In this document: piece after piece, positions 45,733-56,500 of the stretch
How the letters are laid out: each line of letters begins with the position of its first letter
Numbering within the stretch: the first letter of the stretch is position 1
Source: Amorphophallus konjac
Taxonomy: Eukaryota; Streptophyta; Magnoliopsida; Alismatales; Araceae
Reading direction: 5' to 3'
NCBI GenBank assembly: GCA_022559845.1
Contig: CM040123.1
Span: forward strand, 295,666,642 to 295,730,641
Length of the DNA: 64,000 nt
The notes under the pieces: generated by a model
Databases searched by the model: none
What the model was told of the DNA's origin: nothing
What the model saw: the letters and a program-made list of their open reading frames with translations, nothing else
Program-made: the position numbers and the translations under genes

Positions 45733-46383
45733 TTACTCTCTCTCTCTCAGCTCTTTGTTTTTATTTCTCAAAGAAGATATTTGATCTTTATGAATTTCAA
45801 TGTCGAACACATGACCATCAATCAATTCCTTCAAGTGTGAACATTCTTTACATGGAGAATCACATTTATTTTGTCCAACATTCTTTTTCAATTTTTTGTT
45901 TTCAGACTTAACCTTCTCGTATTTATCAGCAAGCTCATCATATGCAATCAATAACTCCTCATAGCTGAATTCATCTTCATTATCAGAATCAGAATTTACC
46001 TTTGAGCTTGATTCAACTTGCTGATCACTCCCTTGATCACTCGTGCCTGCCACAAGACATTGATCTTCATGCTCTTCCCGGACTTTGGTTAAGCCGACCA
46101 AGATATTCTTCGCTGATTTGTAATGGGAGACAAAAAGGAAATGATTAGAATCAACTGCAGCAATAAGTAATTTTAGAACCAAACAATTTTGATCATGTTT
46201 AAGCTTGGAATCTGCGGTCCAGATAGATTTTTCTTTAGGCAACTCATAAGGACCATGTGAGATAAGCTTCCATAACTTAGGATCATATGAGTTGACTAGA
46301 CTGCACATCCTTCCTAACCATAAATCAAAATTGCAACCATCAAACACCGGTGGAGAATTCAAGGTGTACATAATGGTAGTCAT
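45733..46383 (-). pseudogene. Element E gag N-terminal part
   Basis: Starts at the ATG at 46383, 46 bases after the primer site. It opens with the Sirevirus/Copia Gag N-terminus (PPVFDGCNFDLWLGRM, KLWKLISHGPYELPKE). Compared with element D it lacks most of the central UBN2-type Gag block: it passes from SAKNILVGLTKVREEHEDQC directly to acidic linker and coiled coil (DELADKYEKVKSENKKLKK). An internal deletion of roughly 120 residues is inferred. Confidence 0.7.
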
Positions 46384-46429
46384 TGATATGGATCACTCTA
46401 GATCGTTAGATCTATGAAATTAGAGCCTT

Positions 46430-46442
46430 GGCTCTGATACCA
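46430..46442 (-). other. Element E primer-binding site (initiator Met tRNA)
   Basis: TGGTATCAGAGCC on the minus strand, two bases from the LTR end (...GGGACTTCA). Confidence 0.9.
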
Positions 46443-46769
46443 ACTGAAGTCCCGCGATCAATGACACCCAAGAGGGGGGTGAATTGGGTGTTTACCAATT
46501 TTAAGAAAACTTTTGGCTTTTTACAAAATAGGTGGTAAACAATAATTAGCAATTGAAAACTAATTAACCAATTCTCTCAAACTCACCGTTCCCACACGAC
46601 CATACAACGAAAATAATCAAACCACACAAATAACACACAATGTACAGTGGTTTTTAAGGTGGTTCGGATGCAACGACGGCAATCCTACGTCCACCCCTCA
46701 CCAAACTTGGTGAGGCTTCACTCGGGGATAAATCCCCAAACGGAGACAACGCTCCAACCACACACGCAG

Positions 46770-47030
46770 GATGACGCTTGCACACACACACGGGGATGCG
46801 CCCCAACCCACACACGGAGACAAGCTCCAACACACACACACACGCAGATGAACTCCAACACGATCCGACAACCGGATCACAACCACACACACAAGATCGA
46901 ACGGATCTAAAAAGACCCTCACACACACAAACGCAGATCTAGGAAGATCCATGTACACACACGAATCAATTACAACACACACACAAACAACCACGGATCC
47001 AACACGATCCGCACACACACAAGTTATTGC
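46770..47030. repeat. CA-rich minisatellite in the E LTR
   Basis: Runs of CACACACA are interspersed with short words such as CCAAC, GATCC and ACGCAGAT, giving an irregular repeat of 20-35 bases. A shorter version occurs in the D LTR at 62000-62095. Confidence 0.75.
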
Positions 47031-47794
47031 GGTTTATGATGAAACACAAATATGAGACTTAAAGCACAAGACACCAAAGTAAATAGACCACAGTTTAGAA
47101 TGCTCCTGATTTAGGCTCCCCCTGAGTGTATGCTCCGGATGTTCGCGTTGATTCCTTCTTCACCTGAATAGCTTGAGACTCAGCTTGAATGGCCTTGTAT
47201 TGGATGTCGATTTCCTTGCACAAAGTACTGTTCACTGCTACAGTACTTCTTCTTCTCTTCACTTGGATAGCCTTCCCTTAAGCTCTTCTTGAGATCCTTG
47301 CTTGATTGGAACTCCCTGGCTTTAGAAGATGACTGAATGGCTTCAGTTGATGCTTGAATGGCTTCGATCGGATGAAGAACTTGGTGGAAGGAATGTTGTT
47401 CACGATCATTGCAGCAACCTTCCTTTGATAGCTGCTATCTTGATCTCTCTAGGTTGATTTGGTGTTGCTTCAATTCATGGGAAGATGAAGGCTTCAAAAT
47501 AGATCTTGGATCTTCAACTATGATGAGGCTTTGATCTTCGAATCACTGTTCACGGCTACAATGATATTTCTCCTCTTCCTTGAACCAACTTGATCTCTCT
47601 TGTTCTCTTGGAGCCTCTTAGGGTTTATGACCTCAAAGAGAGGTTTTATAACCCTTGGAAGGTTAAAAGATAAGTCCCAGACCTAGATCCACAAAATCTG
47701 GGGTGATTGGGAGCATTGGGATTAAAGAAATGGGGTGAAGGACCTCTTTTCGAACTTGACACAAAAGTCAACAAAGGAGGGCCTCGGGGCTGGC

Positions 47795-47965
47795 GGTCGA
47801 CCGGTGGAGGGCTGGCGGTCGACCGCTAGGGGCCATTCTGTAGCTTTGTGGCTGCTGGGAAAATAGGTCGACCGCTAGCTCCTGGCGGTCGACCGCCAGG
47901 TTCACAGGTGCCAATTTTTCAGTTCTGTGATTTCAGGTCGATCGCCAAGGGTCCACAGGTCGACC
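47795..47965. repeat. GGTCGACC palindrome cluster in the E LTR
   Basis: Five exact GGTCGACC cores (47795, 47817, 47866, 47887, 47958) and one GGTCGATC variant (47936) in 171 bases, several extended to GGCGGTCGACCGCC. Inverted-repeat motifs in LTRs are a known trait of Sireviruses; this exact array is the same in kind as 62553-62725 in element D. Confidence 0.85.
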
Positions 47966-48495
47966 GCCAGTCTCCAAACCTACAAAAGTCAAGTGTTAGT
48001 TCACTTGAAACTATCCATTGGTTCGATACTTGAAAAGGGCTTGTGTTATAGTTGATTACAAGTTTGTTTAGACTCGATTTAACACATGGAATGATTCATG
48101 AGCACAAGTTTGAAAAGGAGTGAATCTTGATGGTTTAAATCATGAAGCTTCATTTTAATACAATGTAGGAGTCTTACCAATGGTTCTTGACAGTAAATGA
48201 CATATACCACCTGTTTTGGATTGCAGAGGAGCATGGTGCTTATCCACACGTTTGGTTTACCAGGTGGCTACCATGAGTTGATCCTGCAAGTAAAATAGTC
48301 ATGGTTAATACCATGCTTGTTCACATTAAAGAGATTATGAAACCTCTTGCCTCTTGCAAACCCAACATAAACAATAAGATGAATGAGCACAATCATCAAG
48401 AACATGTGTAATCATCACAGGTTTAGTTATCATCATTAAAGCACACATTAAGTTTAGTTATCATCAAAATCATAACTTAACAATTACAACAATCA

Positions 48496-49815
48496 TCAAA
48501 ACCATAACTCGACAAATTTTGATTCGGTTTCATCAAAAATCACATGAGGACTTTCCTCAACAACCAAGGTTCTTTTATTAAATAGTCGGTAGGCTCTAGA
48601 ATTGATTACATAGCCTAGAAAAATGCCTCTGTCATTTTTTTCATCAAATTTGCCTAGGTTAGACTTATCGTTATTGAGAATGTAACAAGAGCATTCGAAT
48701 GGTTTAAGATAAGAAATGTTTGGTTTCTTACCCTTGTAGAGCTCGTATAGAGTTTTCTTTAGAATGGGCCTTACCATTGCCCTGTTGATGATGTGGCACG
48801 CTGTACTTACCGCCTCAGCCCAAAAGTACTTGGGTAGAGAGTTCTCACTGAGCATGGTCCGAGCCATATCCAATAACGTTCTGTTTTTCCTCTCCACTAC
48901 TCCATTTTGATGTGGCGTCCTTGGTGATGAGAAATTGTGTGTGTATCCCTGCTCTTCACAGAAGATACTAAATTCATGATTTTCAAACTCACCTCCGTGA
49001 TCGCTCTGTATGGTAGTGATGAGGTGACCTCTTTCATTTTGGATTTTCCTGCAAAACACTTGAAATTCCATCAAGGCATCACTTTTATTGGCTAAAAATA
49101 GCACCCATGTGAATCTGGAGTAATCATCAACAATTACGAATCCAAAAGATTTACCTCCTAGACTGGATATCCTAGTGGGGCCAAACAGGTCAATATGCAG
49201 CAGTTCTAGAGGCCGGGAGGTAGAAACAATATTTTTGTTTTTGAAAGAGGCACGTGTCTGCTTGCCTTTTGTGCAAGCCTCACAAATTTTATCGCTTTCA
49301 AATTTCAATTTGGGCAGACCTATCACCAAGTCATGTCTAGACAACTTAGAGATCACTCCAAAACTAGCATGACCTAGTCTTCGGTGCCATAGCCATGCAT
49401 TCTCATGGTTGTTAGCTACCAAACACACATTATCAATTGAAACATCATCAAGATCAATGGTGTACACATTGTTGCTCCTTTTACCAATGAATTTGATTTC
49501 ATTTGAATTTTTGCACATGACAAGGCAGTGAGTCACATCAAAAATAATCTTAAAACCCTTATCACACAACTGACTTATACTCAGCAAATTATGATTCAAA
49601 CCTTTCACCAGAAGGATATTTTCAATCAAGGTCTCAGAGTTTTTACCTATGTCTCCAACTCCTATTATTTTATCTTTGTCCTTCCCACCAAAAGCAACTG
49701 AACCTCCTTCCTTTTCTTGCAGCTTGGAGAACACCTTCTTGTCCCCTGTCATATGCCTTGAGCAACCGCTGTCCAGATACCACTTGCTCCCCCTGGCTTC
49801 AAGACATAGCTGCAA
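48496..49815 (-). pseudogene. Element D pol, protease and integrase part, truncated
   Basis: Contains the Copia protease site WYLDSGCSRHMTG, a GAG-pre-integrase zinc region (WHRRLGHASF, CEACTKGKQ) and the integrase catalytic triad (LLHIDLFGP, QSDHGGEF, NGVVERKN). It then runs to the RIFLGY-type block (GIFLGYVINSRAYRLFN). It stops right at the element E junction, so RT and RNase H are missing in view. It is in the same frame as gag but is separated from it by in-frame TAA at 49933-49935 and TGA at 49828-49830. No strong start codon of its own, so readthrough or a larger original gag-pol frame is likely. Confidence 0.85.
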
Positions 49816-49932
49816 GAGACAATTTTCTCATGCAATTGTTTTTGGTATCCAAACAAGTTTGGGTCCATAAGAGTTAGTCCAGCTCTTTGAATGTGTCCTT
49901 TTTACCCATGGAGCATGATATTTAGGTGTGCT

Positions 49933-50927
49933 TTATTTTAACCAACAGTTGGACATCACATGACCAAATCTACCACAGTGAAAGCAATTAACATGTGAGA
50001 ATGTTCCTTGGTATCTGTGTGGCTTAGGCTGAACATGTTGGGGTTTGGTGTGAGAACATGAAGCATAGTCATTTTCTTGTCCATGCACGTGAGATGTGGT
50101 GATCTTGTGTTCAAGAGATTTTTTATTCTGGGGTATGCACCCCAATCCTTCTCTTCGGAAGTTAACTTTAACTCCCAAAATGTTGTCTAGGTTCTGCTTC
50201 CCTTTAACAAACACAGAAAGAGTGGATTGCAGGTCAGTCACTTCTTTATTCAAGCTCACATTTTCATTTTTGATTTCTGACATGGAGAAAATCAGAGTTT
50301 CTTTTTCATCTTTGAGTTTTTCACATATGTTTTCAATTTCACAAATTTTGCATGAAAGATCCTCTTTAATTCTCTCAAGATCAAAAATTGTTTGAAGCAG
50401 TGTTTCTTTTTCTTCAGATATCTCAAACCATTCTTGTTCAAGTGTCTCAAATCTCACATAAATATTATTATGGGTTGAGTCACCAATCTTTTTCTTGAGA
50501 TCTTTATTTTCACTTTTGATTTTTTTGTATCTTGTATAGAGCTTTTCATATTCCGACTCCCACTGTTCATTTGAAATAAGGTCCGGGTCAGAATTTACCT
50601 CGGTTGAGTCATCTTCATGTGCCATAAGACACAAGTTCTCCACCAGCTCTTGAATTTCTTCATCAGATGATTCATCCTCTTCGTCGCTCCACGTGGCGAC
50701 CATGGCTTTAGGCTTTCTGAATTTATCTTTCTTGAATTTCTTCTTCAGATCTGGGCATTCTCCTCTCATGTGCCCGGGCTTCTTGCACTCGTAGCATATT
50801 ATGCTACTTGGTTTGCTTGGTTCACCCTTAGCTTGATTGAGCTTCCTTGGGTCCCTTCTGAAGTTGCCTTGAAAGTTCCTCTTCCTTCTCAAGAATTTCC
50901 TCACTTGATGAGTGATCATTGCCAAGT
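49933..50927 (-). pseudogene. Element D gag, C-terminal part
   Basis: Continues the gag of 60741-61473 after element C. It has a basic stretch (RKFLRRKRNF), a CCHC knuckle (CYECKKPGHMRGEC), an acidic segment, a long coiled coil (about residues 400-520 of the rejoined protein) and a second knuckle (CFHCGRFGHVMSNC) just before TAA. The reading frame to the right of 50932 runs on into the C LTR only by chance. Confidence 0.85.
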
Positions 50928-50932
50928 CTTCT
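50928..50932. other. Target site duplication of element C, left (CTTCT)
   Basis: Identical to 60741-60745. It falls inside the gag of element D, which becomes continuous and in frame when C plus one copy is removed. Confidence 0.9.
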
Positions 50933-53218
50933 TGGTGCGGACACCCGAGCAGTTGAGCGGCGTGATACACCGAGCCACCGGTACCGCACACGGAGCACGA
51001 CTCGAGCCACCTCAGCATCCATCTGGCTCGGAGACAGCCTGGAGACTCCGCCTTGAGCCTCCCCATTTATCATATTTAGTTAGACTTTATGTGTGTAATT
51101 TGTGTTTATTTCGTTGTATTCGGTTTGTTATTTTGATTGTAAGAGGGGCTTATGTACAATTTGGACCACGTGGGCCCCACGGGCCCCCCAGGCCCCATCC
51201 CATTGAGCCACCTCAGCCTAGGGTCCCATGTGGGGTCAGTCAACCTTCCACATGGAGGCTTCTAGAAGGGTGGGCCAAGTGGGGGACAAATGGCTTGGAA
51301 AATCCACATTTTGGCCACCCACCCCACCTACCAAGTCAAGCCCACTCCCCTTGGTCCAAGGGCCACCCCCCGTTAATATATTTATTGTATTTTGTGTGTG
51401 TGTATCACACTCAATCCAGGCCACCCATTCCCATCCCCTAGATCCAACGGTGGACAATGGATTTGAGATGTAACATTAAAATACTTGTAATTTCCCATTT
51501 TAGAGAATTAATGCCATTTGAATCAAACAAATTCCAAGAGCAAGGGCTGGTGCGCCCCCTCCTCTCTCCTCCCTCTCTCCCTTGAAGCTGTGAAGGCTTC
51601 CCTCCGGAGGTGTGACTCCTCCCCTTATCATTCCGGTCGCCGCCGCCGCCGCCACGAGCCGCCATCGCATCACCGCCGAGATCGCTGGAGTTCTGCCTTC
51701 ATCCGACCACAGCAGCTTCCACAAATTCTCTGTGTCAGCCACGAGCTCAGATTGACCTGGGGATTTTAGGGGAGGCTCCAGAGGTGTCAGGCACATCCCA
51801 AAAATTTTGGTTGGTCATAAAGATCCTGTTTGATATTTTTTTATTTTCGTCCAACCTTAATTTCTAGATCTGTCTGCTTGCTGTTTCAACTTCCACCCGC
51901 CCTATGGTTCAAGTGTTCAGACCTATTTCTGATTTTTTTTAGATCTCCCAATTTTACTGGGAGTTCTGTCCATAAACCCCACCGTCCCCAAATTTTCTTG
52001 AATTTTTACGATGTCATCCCATATTTTTCAAAAATCGATCTCAGAGATAGCTACAGTGCTGTCCACCTATTCCCAGATCCAACCACCCTCCAGTAAACAA
52101 ATCATAACAAATCACAACCACCTGCAATCAGTCCACAAAAAATATCCCCGTCTCCCTTGTCTAAAATCACATAACTTTAATGAGGAGCTCAAGAGTTGAA
52201 TCAGAGGTTTACTAGGCGGTCAACGGTGGTTCTCAGACAAGTGCCCTGCAGATCTGAGATTTCGGTTACTGTACAACAGGGACTTGTAAATTCAATAAAG
52301 TTCTTATCTGACCAGATCGAGCAAATCTCTCTAGGTCTAGATTGAAGCATTTGAAGAGAGCTTTCCAGCGATAGCTCATGCATCCCGATCCGACGTCGGG
52401 ATTGATCGCAGCGGCCGTTTTCGCCGGAGCGCGCGCCGGAAGACAGCAACCAAAATCCGTGGATTATTAGTTCAAGAGTTGGGAATCGGGGCCGATCGAC
52501 CCCCGATCGGTGTTCCCGGCCTACCGCCGTCCGTGGAGGCGCGCCACCAGGGGTCCCCATCACAGCGGGACCCACCCCCGCAGATCCGGAAGATAGCGCT
52601 GTCCGTGGGCCCCGCGGGCCCTTAGAAGCTGCTGTTCGGAAAGCACGAAAACGCGAAGTTCGGCACCGCCGGGCGACATCAAGATGCTGCCCGTCAACCC
52701 GATTTGCGTGATTCCCGGACCCCACATGTGACCTTTTACCTCCCTGTGTGGAGTGGGTCCACTTAGTGTATTTCTGTAATAATTGTTAACCGGAAGTCCG
52801 TGATTCGGCCTGGGTTGTCTTCGCCACGCCGGGTGCGTGGAGGTAAATGTCTCACCTTCTTGACGTTCATTTGCTTAGCTAGTATATGGTCTTTTGCCGC
52901 TACCGAGAGTGATAGGTACTAGCCCATGTGTTCATGTCACCGCTGTGAGTGTGAGAGTGACCCGTCCCGCGACTCGATCCGAGTCCGGAAGTGAGTCTGA
53001 CTACCTTGAACTCTGTCGGTTCCTTAACCGCGCACGATCCACGCTTTCCCTCGCATGGGACGCCGAGTGAGTTTGCACTTCTGTTAGCGACGTGTAGCCT
53101 ATAGGAGCTCTCCGTGTCGGGCCTAATGTCTCTCCCATCATGTGTTGCTGGTCGTGTCCGCATCTAGGGTCCGAGGTCCATACCACGTAGAGTCGGTCCC
53201 CGTGTCCATCCCGCATCT
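50933..53218 (+). repeat. Element C 5' LTR (2286 bp)
   Basis: Starts TGGTGCGGACACC and ends ...CCCGCATCT next to the primer site. It matches 58609-60740 with several percent divergence. A segment of about 160 bp (51700-51860) is absent from the 3' LTR. GCC trinucleotide runs near 51640 and 59320 differ in number. Confidence 0.9.
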
Positions 53219-53221
53219 GTT

Positions 53222-53234
53222 TGGTATCAGAGCC
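53222..53234 (+). other. Element C primer-binding site (initiator Met tRNA)
   Basis: TGGTATCAGAGCC, three bases after the LTR end. Confidence 0.95.
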
Positions 53235-53581
53235 ATGTTGAGTCTAGGGTAGTCATTGCATATGTCTTACATGCATCATGGTCTAAGTCAAGTCTAGCAT
53301 CATCATTATTTTCAAAACAACAAAAAAAAGAGTGTTTTTACTTGCATTTGCTCCCTTTACCCGGTATATCAAAAGGTGTTGTCCGAACGTTGGGTTACGC
53401 CTAACGGGAGGGCCACACACTTGCGCGAGTGATCTTCGGATCGCTTATCTCCGCCTCGTACCGGATATTGGTTAGGTCTAAGTGCATCATCTAGTGAGTG
53501 TTTGCATTAGTCGGTGTCTTCTAGGTCGTGTGTCTTTGCATGCCCACCCGTTGAGGTACCCAATACTCGCCACCACCACCT
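53235..53581 (+). other. Element C leader
   Basis: Untranslated region between primer site and the gag ATG; no repeat or ORF recognised. Confidence 0.6.
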
Positions 53582-56500
53582 ATGGCGGACTCCTGAGCCC
53601 GTAGCTCCGATGAGTCCTCGACGGCCGAGATGTTCCGAGCCAATATGGAACGTCTTGACACGGGTATGGATGGCCTTAGTACGCGTATGGATGGCATAGG
53701 AACGCGTCTAGAAGGGCGGATGAAAGCCCTCGAGGATCGGGCCGAGAGTTCGGATCAGTCCATCCATGGCTTAGTTGGGAGGATTGCCGTCCTCGAGAGG
53801 GGCCCAGTAGCGGCGCAACCTGCGCCGACGAACGGCCAACAGGAGCTGGTTCAGCAACCTGCTGTACCAAGAGCTCAGGCGGAGAATGTTGGGGTTCAAC
53901 AGGTGCATGTGGTGGATGATTATGCATCTGATAATGATCAAGGGGGTAACGGTCGTCGTCATCAACGACAGAATCATGATGACGTGGAGGACGATCGCAT
54001 TCTTGGGGGCGTGCGTGCGGACCCTCCCACTTTTAGCGGGTCCTTGGACCCTCGGGTGTATTTAGATTGGGAGGCCGGCATGGACCGGTACTTCGAGTGG
54101 TTTGAGATGACGGACCACCGAAGAGTCCGATACGCGAAGATGAAGCTACAAGGGCAGGCCCAAACTTATTGGATCAATGTGGAGAGCCTGCTCAATCAGC
54201 GACGTCAACCCCAAATCGGTACTTGGGATGATATGAAGATCAAATTGAGGGAGAAATACCTTCCCGCCTCATATCGCCAACGTCTTATAGACAAGTGGCA
54301 AAGCATCTCCCAAGGGAACCGATCCGTGATCGAGTACACCGCCGAGTTCGATGAGTATTACTTACGGTGTGGGGTCACGGAAGAGAGCACCATGACTATA
54401 TCCCGCTTTTGAAGAGGTTTGCGGCCCAATTATCAATATGAACTCTTTCGCCGCAATGCAACCACTTTGGAGCAGGCATATCAGATCGCTCTCGAATTGG
54501 AGCAGTTCGAGGCCGAGTTCGAGTCACCCCATCGGTTGGGCTCCTTTCCCCTTCGTAGTGTCGAGTCCCGTGGCTCATCTGGCACGTATCCGAGGGCCCC
54601 CATGACTCGACCTCAGGAGCCCGCTTGCCCCGAGCCCTTTGCTCCTAGGCCTCGTCCTCCACCCCCGAGGGACCTTCCTCGTCCCCAGCACCTTACGGCC
54701 CCACCCACAGCCCGTCCACCGGCACCCGCACCTCCTACACATCCTTTGTTACCTACACCTCCTATCCGTCGGGAGGATAAAGGTAAATGACCTATGATTA
54801 GAGAGCCTAGTGGATCACGGCAGCAGTGTTATCGCTGCAATGGATTTGGCCATTTCGCCAACCAGTGTCCCACCCGCCCATCTCTTCACATTGGGGACAC
54901 ACAGGCCGAGGATACCACCCCTACGGGCCTCGAGTTAGTCAGCTATGAGGCAGATGAAGAGCTAGATGACGAGTACTATGAGATGGGAGGTGAGGCCCAG
55001 GATGCTCAGCATTCGGACGATACCCACGTGGGGGTCGTCAGATGTATCCTCACCCAGCCACAGGTCAGTGATGACTGGCGTCGGACTGCTATCCTTCATG
55101 TATTCTGTAGGCTGGGAAAGCAAATTTGCAAGGTGGTCATCGATAGCGGGAGTTGTATCAATGCAATCTCCACGAACACTGTCGTCCGTCTTGGTCTCAC
55201 ACCCGTAGACCATCCTTGTCCCTATCAGGTATCATGGGTGGATACCACTTCCATTTCGGTCAGGCTGCGGTGCTTGGTCCCACTGCAGCTCCACTCCTAC
55301 CGTGACGAGATCTGGTGTGATGTTCTCCCCATGGAAGTGGGCAGTATCATTCTTGGTAGGCCGTGGTTATTTGACCGGGATGCCACGCTCCATGGCCGGT
55401 CGAACACCTGTACCTTCGACCACGCTGGCCAGCGGGTCACCCTCCAACCCGTTCGACCCAGGAGCCCATCAGTCAGGGGTCCTACTGGCCCTAGTACTCC
55501 GAAGCCTTCCGTTCTCTGGCCTAGTACCCCATCCCCAGCTCGGGCTATGGCCGTTACCTCTGGCCCAGGAGAGCCCTCGACGATGAGATTGATGATGATT
55601 AGCTCCCGAGAAATGGAGTAGGAGCTTAGTCAGGGCTGTCCGGTGTTTGCCATTACGGTCCGAGAGGTGGAGCGGGACTCCGAGGGTGAGCTCCCACCCG
55701 AGGTCATTCCCATTCTGCAGGAGTATGCTGATGTCTTTCCCGATGAGCTTCCCGAGGGACTCCCACCTATGCGGGATATTCAGCATGCCATCGACCTTGT
55801 TCCGGGCTCTTCTTTGCCCAACCTTCCTCATTATCGCATGAGTCCCACGGAGCATGCCGAGCTTAAACGGCAGGTCGATGAGTTAGTGCAGAGAGGGTCT
55901 GTTCGGGACAGCATGAGTCCATGTGCTGTACCCGCTTTACTCGCCCCGAAGAAGGATGGCACGTGGAGAATGTGCATTGATAGTCATGCCATCAACAAAA
56001 TCACCGTGAAGTACAGGTTCCCTATTCCCCGCCTTGATGACATGTTGGACATGATGGCAGGTGCCACTATCTTTTCGAAGATCGATCTTAAGAGTGGCTA
56101 CCATCAGGTGAGGATTAGGCCAGGTGATGAGTGGAAGATCACATTTAAGACCAAGGACGGTCTATATGAGTGGTTGGTCATGCCTTTTGGGTTGACCAAT
56201 GCCCCTAGCACTTTCATGGGGCTCATGACTCAGGTCCTTCGACCTTTCATTGGAGTCTTTGTAGTGGTGTATTTTGATGATATCCTTATCTATAGCCGCA
56301 CCACAGGGGACCACTTAGACCACCTTCGGTAGGTCTGTCTACTTCTTCGACGAGAGCAGCTGTTTACGAACCCACAGAAGTGTGCCTTCATGACACCTCA
56401 GCTTACCTTCTTGGGTTTCATTGTGTCTAGTACGGGGGTCTCCGCCGATCCGGAGAAGGTCCGGGCCATTGTTGAGTGGCCGGAACCCCGTACCGTTCAT

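Larger units (their letters stand above)
42605..48482 (-). mobile_element. Element E: Sirevirus-like Copia element, gag only in view
   Basis: Reads leftward from a 5' LTR at 46445-48482, with an initiator-Met primer site and a broken gag at 44661-46383. Then comes a 1.8-kb non-coding stretch with repeated polypurine tracts up to element B. No protease, integrase or RT motif occurs. The beginning of pol is recognisable near 44640-44690 (GPKK, then VLQVCL as in element D) and then homology stops. It is likely a pol-deleted, non-autonomous member. Its 3' LTR would be left of B, outside the window. Confidence 0.65.
46445..48482 (-). repeat. Element E 5' LTR (about 2.04 kb)
   Basis: The inner edge is TGAAGTCCCG on plus, next to the primer site. 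The outer edge is set at ...CTTAACA (TGTTAAG on the element strand, followed by a TTTTGATGATAAC block that element D shares near its own LTR start). Shares long blocks with 61536-62988, including the palindrome cluster. The outer edge is less certain because the second LTR is not in view. Confidence 0.65.

Noticed and set aside
46647..47018. Cysteine/valine- or threonine/histidine-rich frames
   Set aside because: Products of the CA-rich minisatellite in the E LTR.
50933..51066. Gag start at 51066 for element D
   Set aside because: This part lies in the LTR of element C; the true gag N-terminus is at 61473 on the other side of C.
51438..52725. Several 75-175 codon frames in the C LTRs (also 59113-60253)
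   Set aside because: They occur in LTR sequence on both strands, are not conserved between the two LTR copies, and have no recognisable domain.
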